This document shows, one piece after another, positions 41,301 to 50,300 of a stretch of 64,000 nucleotides of DNA (the stretch's first letter is position 1; each line of letters begins with the position of its first letter). Source of the DNA: Chrysogorgia sp. JL179-B06 (Eukaryota > Cnidaria > Anthozoa > Scleralcyonacea > Chrysogorgiidae); contig JAYKKM010000475.1 in the NCBI GenBank assembly GCA_035772405.1, forward strand, positions 754,001 to 818,000. The letters are read 5' to 3'. The notes under the pieces were generated by a model. The model was given only the letters and a program-made list of their open reading frames with translations, was not told the origin of the DNA and did not search any database. The position numbers and the translations under genes were made by a program.

Positions 41301-44300
41301 ATTTCCAACGATGTAATGTCCCTGATATTCGGAGGTAAGGCGTTCCAAATCTTGGGTGCACCTGAGGCAAATGACCTGTCACCTAGTGTGGTGAGTAATT
41401 TACCTCTGGGAGGTACTAAGAGTGTCGTATTGTTATTACGTAAATTATACCTAGAAGGGACTCAACGGTATAATCCGGAGCGATGCCGTGAATGGCCTTA
41501 AATGTAAGAAGTACAATTTTATAATCTATGCGAAAAAGAATTGGGAGCCAATGAAGTTCTCGAAGAACAGGCGTAATTCTGCAAAATTTTAGGTAGTCCA
41601 CAAATAAGCCTAGCTGCTGTATTTTGTACTCTCTGTAGTTTAATCATCTGTGTCTGCGGCAAACCATAAAGTAGACTGTTACAATAATTCAGACGGCTGG
41701 TAACAAAAGCGTGAATAAGGATTTCCGCGGAATCACGAGACAAATACTTATTTATGCTTCTGATGTTGTGCAGATGGTAGAACGATACACTGCAGATTTT
41801 GTTTATGTGTGTGTTCATACTGAACAATTTTACTGTAAGTGTTTCTCGTGAAATATCTCCTGACCAAATTCCCTTCTGAACCACATTTTTTTTTATTTCT
41901 TGTTTCCACCTATGGCAAGGATCAGCCATTGTTAATCTTGCTGTATTATAAAACATAAGATGTTAATTCTTCTGCATTTCAGTGTGTAAACTTGTTGTCC
42001 ATGAAGACAAAAGAGATTGTGAAAGGCAACCATACGAGAAAGACTGCTGCTTTTATTCGAGTAAGTGCTAGCTGTGTTTGATGAAAATAATTGTATTTGT
42101 ATCCATTTTTTGTCAATAATTAATATGCATAACAGTTATTATTTATCTAATTTCACCTTTTTTCTCACCAGGCTTGTGTGGCATATTCCTTCATCACTAT
42201 TCCTTCCATAGAGGACATATTTAATCGCCTTAGTCTATACCTGGAGTCAGGAAAGGTTGCATTTGCCAATCAAGCCCTCAATCAAGGTACCTTGTTGTTT
42301 TACAGCTGTAAATGCTTCCTGGTTTGGCATGCTCCATCGAGCACAGATGACAGTCAATCAGAAGCGACCTAATATTAAATCTATGTTATTAATAACAATT
42401 CTTCATGCATAAAAATGGTGGACACTGTAAACTGGTTCCTTTGTTTTTCAAGGTGATGCATTTCTAAAAGCAGCCATTAGTCTTTTTATAGAAGTACCAA
42501 AAACAGTTGGTAAGACCAGAGACTGTTTTTTTGCTTGTTTGTTAGTTTAGTTGCTACAACTGTTGTCTTACTGTATGCTTATTTGCTAATATTTTTAGAA
42601 ATTGACAACAAGATAAAGTCATCAGAGCAGTTTCTCATCTCTTATACCAACAACTTTTTGTCTTTTTTGCTTGTGGTTCCAGTAAGGATTCTTTTTTGTT
42701 ATGGAATTGTAAAACATTTAAAATCATCCTTGTTGTTACAGCATTATTATTGTCACCATCTAAAAGGTTGGTGTTCTGCAGAAATAGTGAGTAGGAGGTG
42801 AAACGTTTTACTCTCTGACGAATGACCTTCCTTCTAAACGCCACTAGACCAACCTTTTAAAGTTTTTATTTGTATTTTATACTGCCTATGCAGCACATTA
42901 CTTTATTATTTTCCATCTTTATTTTAAACTTGTACTCCATCAAATTATTATCATCATTATCATTACTGTTATCATCACCATCACCAATTACCAGCATCAT
43001 AATCACCATTATGACCTTATCATTCTCCATTATCATCAATATCATAATTAGTATCAGTATTGTTATCATCATTGTTATCATTATTATTATTATTGTCATC
43101 ATCATCATCATCATTGATCATTATTGTTACCATAATCATCATTTACATGATCATTGTAAATTTATTAATCATCATCATGAACATTAACATTATCATTGTT
43201 ACTACGTGATTGTTATCATCATTGTTATCATTATTATTATTATATTGTCATCATCATCATCATTGATCATTATTGTTACCATAATCATCATTTACATGAT
43301 CATTGTTATTAATCATCATCATGAACATTAACATTATCATGAACATTGTCATTGTTATCATCATTGTTATTATCATTGTTATTATCATAATCACAATCAT
43401 CATCATCATAATTGATCAATATCATTATTGTTACAATACATTGTTAACATGGTCATTGTTATTACCACCAAGGCCATAAATGCTAATTATGAAAGACCTC
43501 TTTCATAATGGCGGCCAATTGAAATATTCCTTTATGTGCATCTAAATTAGCATATATGGTCTCGTTTGTGTGTTAGCAATTCACGAGAATATTTGCTTCC
43601 TAACGAGGTTGTAAATGCTAATTTATATGCGCACAAAAGAATATTTAAAATGGCAGCCATTATGAAAGAGGTCTATATAATCATCTCATGATCATCTTTC
43701 AAGTACCATCCTTTATTTCAAAAAAAGATTAGCCTTGCTACATATATTATGTAACAATTGGTTTCATTCCTTTAGGATCAGCCTGAACAAGGTGTTCTGT
43801 ATTTAGTAAGAGGTCTCCTTAATGTCATTGAGGATTACAAATGGGACTTACAAAGTGATGGAAAAATTAAAATTTATTTCAATGTCATTTCGTTATTATC
43901 TGCTGCTACTCAGGTAATTCAAAAAGTGTTTTAAAAAATTTATCTGACTGCCCCAACTGGGAATTGAACCCAAGGTCTCTGGCTTAAAGTGCCTATCCGG
44001 GGTTTGGGTATTTTACACATTTGTGATCTTTGGAATCTCTTGAGAAGAATTGTAAAATATCTTGTCGTGCGAAAATTTCGTCTTCATACCTTTTACTCTT
44101 GCTAAAGTGATTTACTATTCACAGGAAATGACGTCAAAGCAGGGACACGCAAAAACATTGCACACTGATTTAGCAGTGAAATACAATGAAAGTTTGCGAA
44201 TTGGGCGAATTTTGTCGAAACAGGTGTGTTTAAAGTTCAGAGACAAACTTTCTTTGTATTTTACTGTTGAATCAATGTGCAATGACTTCGCGTGTCCCTG

Positions 44301-47300
44301 CTTTGACGTCATTTCCTGTGAATAGAAAATCAACTTTAGCAGGGGAAAAAGACATGAAGATGAAATTTTCTAACGACAAGATATATTACATTTCTTCTTG
44401 GTAGAGCCCAAAGATTACGAATATGTAAAATCCCCAAACCCGGGATTGAGCTATAGAGATACGGTCAGAAAGATGGTAAGAGTGCTGGTACGTTATGAAT
44501 ATATTAAATCTTCTCTCCGTTAAATATTAACTATAATCGTATTTCCTTTGTTATTTTCTTATCTTTTTCTTTGTTGTGAGCTCTGTATATTAATTTACTT
44601 AATTTTTCTAGGAAACATATTTCTACCACATGGACAAAGGTATGTTGACTGCAGCATTTAATTCTTTCATTTGGGTGCATGTTCATTAAAATTATTAAAA
44701 AAATTTTTATTTTATTTTTAAAATTCACCCTAAAGGCGGTGTTGCATTATGTAATTTTTCGTGCAACTTGTCTCGCAACGGCTTAATCTGCTACGTTGCA
44801 GTTGTATAAAAGGGGGTGTTACACCAGGCAACGTTTCGTGCAACTTGACTCGCAAAGTTTTGCAACCTTTGTGTTGACAAGGTACGCATGCGCATCCAGT
44901 CGCCAAAGAGGGAAATTGTGAGACAAGTTGCAGATGGGGGTGTTACACTGTGCAACGCTGAAAAAAGTTGCTGCCGTCATTGCAGAAAGTAGAACTAGAT
45001 TCTACTTTCTGCAATGACGGCAGCAACTTGTGTCGCAACAATTTAGCTGTTGCAAGGCATGTTACACTTTGCAATGGTTCATGCAATTTGTCTCGCAACG
45101 GCATTGCGACGGCATTGCATTGTAACAGCGCCTTAAGGCTGGCGCACAGCAAAAGGACACGAGGTGCCCTACAAGGCTTGGACACCAAACCCATGCCTAC
45201 AAAATAATTAGTATAACTAATCCTAAGAATATGAAAACATAATGTTCTAATCAATGTTTGAATAAATGTTTAACATGTACAAACAAATGATTGACACGAA
45301 GGCATTTCAGACAAGCAAGTTTGAAAGTTTTAACATTTTCAGCATCAAACACAATGGTAGGTCGAGAAGAATAGAACGTTTTAAGTTCATTTTTAAAACC
45401 TAATAGCGATTTAATTGGATTTATGCAATAAATAATATTAATACAAGAGGTGTAGCATATATGACATTTCTAGGGGGCAGAGATTTTGGCGGGCTTTGCG
45501 TATGAGGAACCATGCAATCACATTGAGGCAGGTCATGTGAAGAAAGGGGGTCCCGTATCTTGATTTCAAGGCAACTCACAACATGCAAATCGACCAGTCT
45601 CTGTGGCCAACAACTCCTTGGCTAGGGGACTGCGACCCTCCAAATGAGTTTGACCTTCCAACAACTTTACCCTATCAAAGGGGGTGGTATAGCCTACAGG
45701 CCGGCGTGTGACTGAACACCGACTTGTTATTAATAGCTTTTATAGCATCAGGAATAGCATTCCACAAATTGGAAATTCTTATAAAAATGTATCACGGAAA
45801 GTGAAGTTCTAACACTTTGTGTATTAAGGTAAAGTCCACTCATGCCACGACGAGTATGTCCTTGACTGATTGAGATGCACTTATTAACATCCAGATATAC
45901 TCTTGAAATAAAACACCAAATCCAGATACTCGAGCCAATAATTCAAAAGCAGCAAATTAAGTTTGATCAAACGTTCCTTATACGACAGCTTATTATCCTT
46001 GCAGAGAAACCGAGGCTCGTCTCTGCACTCGTTCAATTAAAAGAATTTGACCAATCACCGTATGGGTAGCGCAAATTTGAGAAGGATAACAAAAATGTGA
46101 ACGTACCAAAGATATATACAGCAATTTTATGGCTTGGATATCAATAACACCGATTCTTATAACATTGCTGTAGTGAATACAGAATAGACAGACGATGCAT
46201 TGACGATTGTCAAGCTGAATTCAAATCCTCAGAAAATATCCTGACAGGAAATATTCTGAAGATTAGTAACGATGTAAAACAAAACTGATATAAACAAAAC
46301 TGAACATAATATCAGAATATATTCATTGGATGTTTAACATTCCCTAAATTAATTGTGAAACACTGTAAATTATGCAAACATTTTGATTGTAACGGTAACG
46401 GTAACGGTAACGGTAAAACTTTATTTTATTATAAGTAATAGCATGGCATTGAGGTTGATTAGTGATTAAATGTACCCGAAAGCCGAGGGATGTTTACTAA
46501 ACCTCCCGAGGCTTGAGGGACATTTAATCACTAATCAACCGTAATGCCATGCTATCAATTTGTAATATTGGCTACCGAGACAATAGGGACGCTTTTAGCC
46601 GATTCAACAAGTTCAAATGGAATAAAACTTTGAGTTGCTATTAATGGTTATTGGGAATTCGATAATGTTCACTTCATGTCTTCGATAGTTATTCTATTGA
46701 AATGTTTGAGTAGTTTAGCATATATATAAGCTGGATGAATAGCGTGTTTGGCAGTGCAATTTGAGTAAAATAAAACAGGTCTTTTACATAAACATTAGGT
46801 AAGATTAGTTACTAATCGTACCTAATGTTTTATGCAGGTGATTTATCAGGTTATTTAGAGATTAATCCATGATATTACATGATATTACGAGGGTAAACAC
46901 TTTACAGACACAGACTGATAAACTAGTGGCCTTCTAAACTACTAACTACATATGTGAAAAATTTGAGAAACTAAATGGAATGATTTAGAAAAATACAATA
47001 CGAATTGGGCAAAAAATAGGATAAAATTTAAAATATAAAAGTGTATATGATTGTTCTTCTATCTATGAAATTTCAAAATGGTCAAGACCTATATATTGAT
47101 TTTTCAGATACTTAAAATATTCATTCTTAAAGACTTTGACTTTTCTTAAAATATATATAAAATATATCCATAACTTTCCACCAGCAGTGGATAAAAAAGA
47201 TTTTCCTCCTTCGGTTTTTCTAATGTAACGTGAACAACGTAGGTTGATGTCAGAATATCTCGTAGTCCTGGAAGAGACATCACTGATCTTAGTTATTCTG

Positions 47301-50300
47301 TTTCTTAAATATTCCGGGGCAGATGCTTGGAAACATTTATAAATAATGCAAAATTTGTTAATTCACAATTGTTTCTTAATTTAATTAGTTAATTTAGTTA
47401 AAAGTGCCCCTAACCCCAATTTTTTTTGTTTAGAATAAAAGCACTCCTAAAATTAGGAAGGATGTTCTTTTAAATTTTGGCGATGGCTGTTTTTGTTCTT
47501 AAGTTGTTCAAGTTTTTGTAATATGCAAATAAGGCATATGATGACGTAAGATAAGGAAAGCAGAATTGTCGAAGATCTATTTTCGAGTATATCTTCAAAA
47601 CCATTCGTAAAACTTTCTCCCAACTTTGCATGTATTTACAGACAAATAAACTAAAAAGACAGTTCAAGTTATGTAGTCGTCATGGTAACCAATTAGTTCC
47701 AGACCTCTTAATTAAAAAAACAAAACTATTTGTTTTCTCTCAAGTGCTTATCATTTTGGAGTTGCTAATATTGAAGGAAGATGCTACAAACTTAACTAAT
47801 CTTATACTAAAGTGTGAAGTTGTAGTAAACTCTGCTATGGCAGAAAACAAAGATTTTCTGAGCCTGAATTTAGAGATCTGGAAACAAATCGGTTACCATG
47901 ACAACTACATAACTTGAACTGTCTTTTTTAGTTTGTTTGTCTGTAAATACATGCAAAGTTTGGAGAAAGTTTGATGAATGGTTTTGAAGATATACTCGAA
48001 AATAGATCTTCGACAATTCTGCTTTCCTTATCTTACGTCGACATCATATGCCTTATTTGCATATTACAAAAACTGGAATAACTTAAGAACAAAAACAGCT
48101 ATCGCCAAAATTTAAAAGAACATCCTTCCTAATTTTAGGAGTGCTTTTATTCTAAACCAAAACAAATTGGGGTTAGGGCACTTTAATTCACAATTAGTTC
48201 ACAATTGTGATTCACAACTGTTGACTCTAATCTCCAACTGCAAAAACGGGCGACCCTAATTTACATTAGCACATTTATTTCTGCTAATAAGGTACAATTT
48301 TATGTTAACTGAAATTCATTTCCTCTTATTTGCTATTCAGTTATTTCAAATGACGGAATGTATGGACATGACAAAAAGTTTGTTGTTGAAGTACATAAGA
48401 TAATATCAACAGTAGTTGAAGAAGTATTGAAATATCTTCATGGCTTATCAAGTACCGAGGTAAGTGATTCATAAAGTATAATATATTGAGTGCATATTAA
48501 TGATTGATTATGTTAATAATCATGGTGATCATAATGGTGATAATAATGGTGATAATAATATCGATATCAAGGCCTTTTAAGCATTTAACTTAACTTTGTA
48601 AATGTTATTTTAGTTTTGTTTTGAATTTTAAAGTTGTTTTCGATTTACATTTTCAATGTACTTTTAATTCCATTTTATGAATGTCATTTTAGTTTTGTTT
48701 TTAATTCAAATTATACTTTTTTTAAGTTTTAAACCTTACTTTTTATTTCATTTCCATTTTGGCATAGAAAGCAAATGCATACTATTAAATTTAACTTAAA
48801 TTTTTATTTGAAGAAATTATCCGTGTGGCCCATCGATATCAGTGTCAACTATACCCACAGTTCTTTACGGGTGTGTATGCAACTTTTCCGGTTTTTCCAG
48901 TGTTACTGTGTTTTGTCATGGCTTGAAACTTTGACTGGAAACTGGACGAAAAGTTAAGGACCGATCTCGATAAATACGTCCTAGAAAACTACAGAAAATC
49001 TGAAATCCTTGACTTTTGTTCAGCGTGACTATCCTGAGTATCCATTTAAGTAGACGACTCAGATATTTTAATATAAAATATATCAATTACGAAACACCAT
49101 TGGAAGTGGTGACCGACGCGGTTTCAAAGGGCATAGTCCAAAACATGGACTGGACTGGACTCAAATATGGACTCAAATATGGACTCAAATATGGACTCAA
49201 ATATGAGTTTATAAGCGCGTTTTAAAAGTCAAGTTTTTGCGACGAAACAACAAAATACATTCGATCACAGTATCACTGAGAGGCGTCGTCTGATATATAT
49301 CGCAGACTCCCTGCGTCATCTTCTATTAATTCCGGCAAATAGCATCTTGAACTAGAAGTGTCAAATCGACAAGGTTCAAAGAATCTGGCGATTCATGCTG
49401 CGGTCACTGTCAGACTCAGCCGTCGTCCATTCTTTCCCGACTTCGTTGATGCTTAGTGTCATCTTTCTGTTGACAAATTTTCTTTCGACTGGCCCCTATT
49501 TGAATTAAAAACAAAACGAAAATGACATTCATAAAATGGAATTAAAAGTACATTTAAAATGTAAATCGAAAACAACTTTAAAATTCAAAACAAAACTAAA
49601 ATAACATTTACAAAGTTAAGTTAAATGCTTAAAAGGCTTGATATCGATGGGCCACCGTAGTAAAGATATGACAGTGATTAGTGATTGACAATGGTGATGA
49701 TACAGAAGATAATTATGACTGACTGAACTTTGTGATTGACTATTGATAGTGATATTACTTTTGTACAATACCAGTATTTCTTTAACATGCATTTATGTTC
49801 TTGCGAGTGATATTAACGCACCTTTTCTGCAATCTGATTGGCTCCTGAGCGGTCTTTACAAAAATGTGGTAATGTGAGAAATTTAAGAGCCATTATAATA
49901 AAAATAGGTACGCAATGCGTACATATGACTACCGCTATTAAGGATAGAACACATGTTCTGTATACTTAAGAAGCAATGAATGAGAATGCGTGGAAAGCAC
50001 ACAGACACACAAAGAAATATATGTTATTTACCGTTCTTGGTCGGTCCGGATAGAGAAATATTTGCCCGAGGTCTCACAAACGGCCCGAGGCCGCATAACA
50101 TATTTATTATTTTATTATACAAGGTTTTTACCTCGGGCCGTTTGTGAGACCTCGGGCAAATATTTCTCTATCCGGACCGACCAAGAACGGTAAATAACAT
50201 ATATTTCTTTGTGTCTCTGTGTGCTTTCCACGCATTCTCATTCATTGTTTCACTCAGACTTGAGTTACTTTAGTTCGGTAAAACTGCATTATTTGGATAA

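Noticed and set aside
42866..43187. Ile/Met-rich frames
   Set aside because: ATC/ATT microsatellite translations.
47630..47917. 95-aa frame with hydrophobic stretch
   Set aside because: Lies across the centre of foldback F6; no family resemblance and explained by the element.
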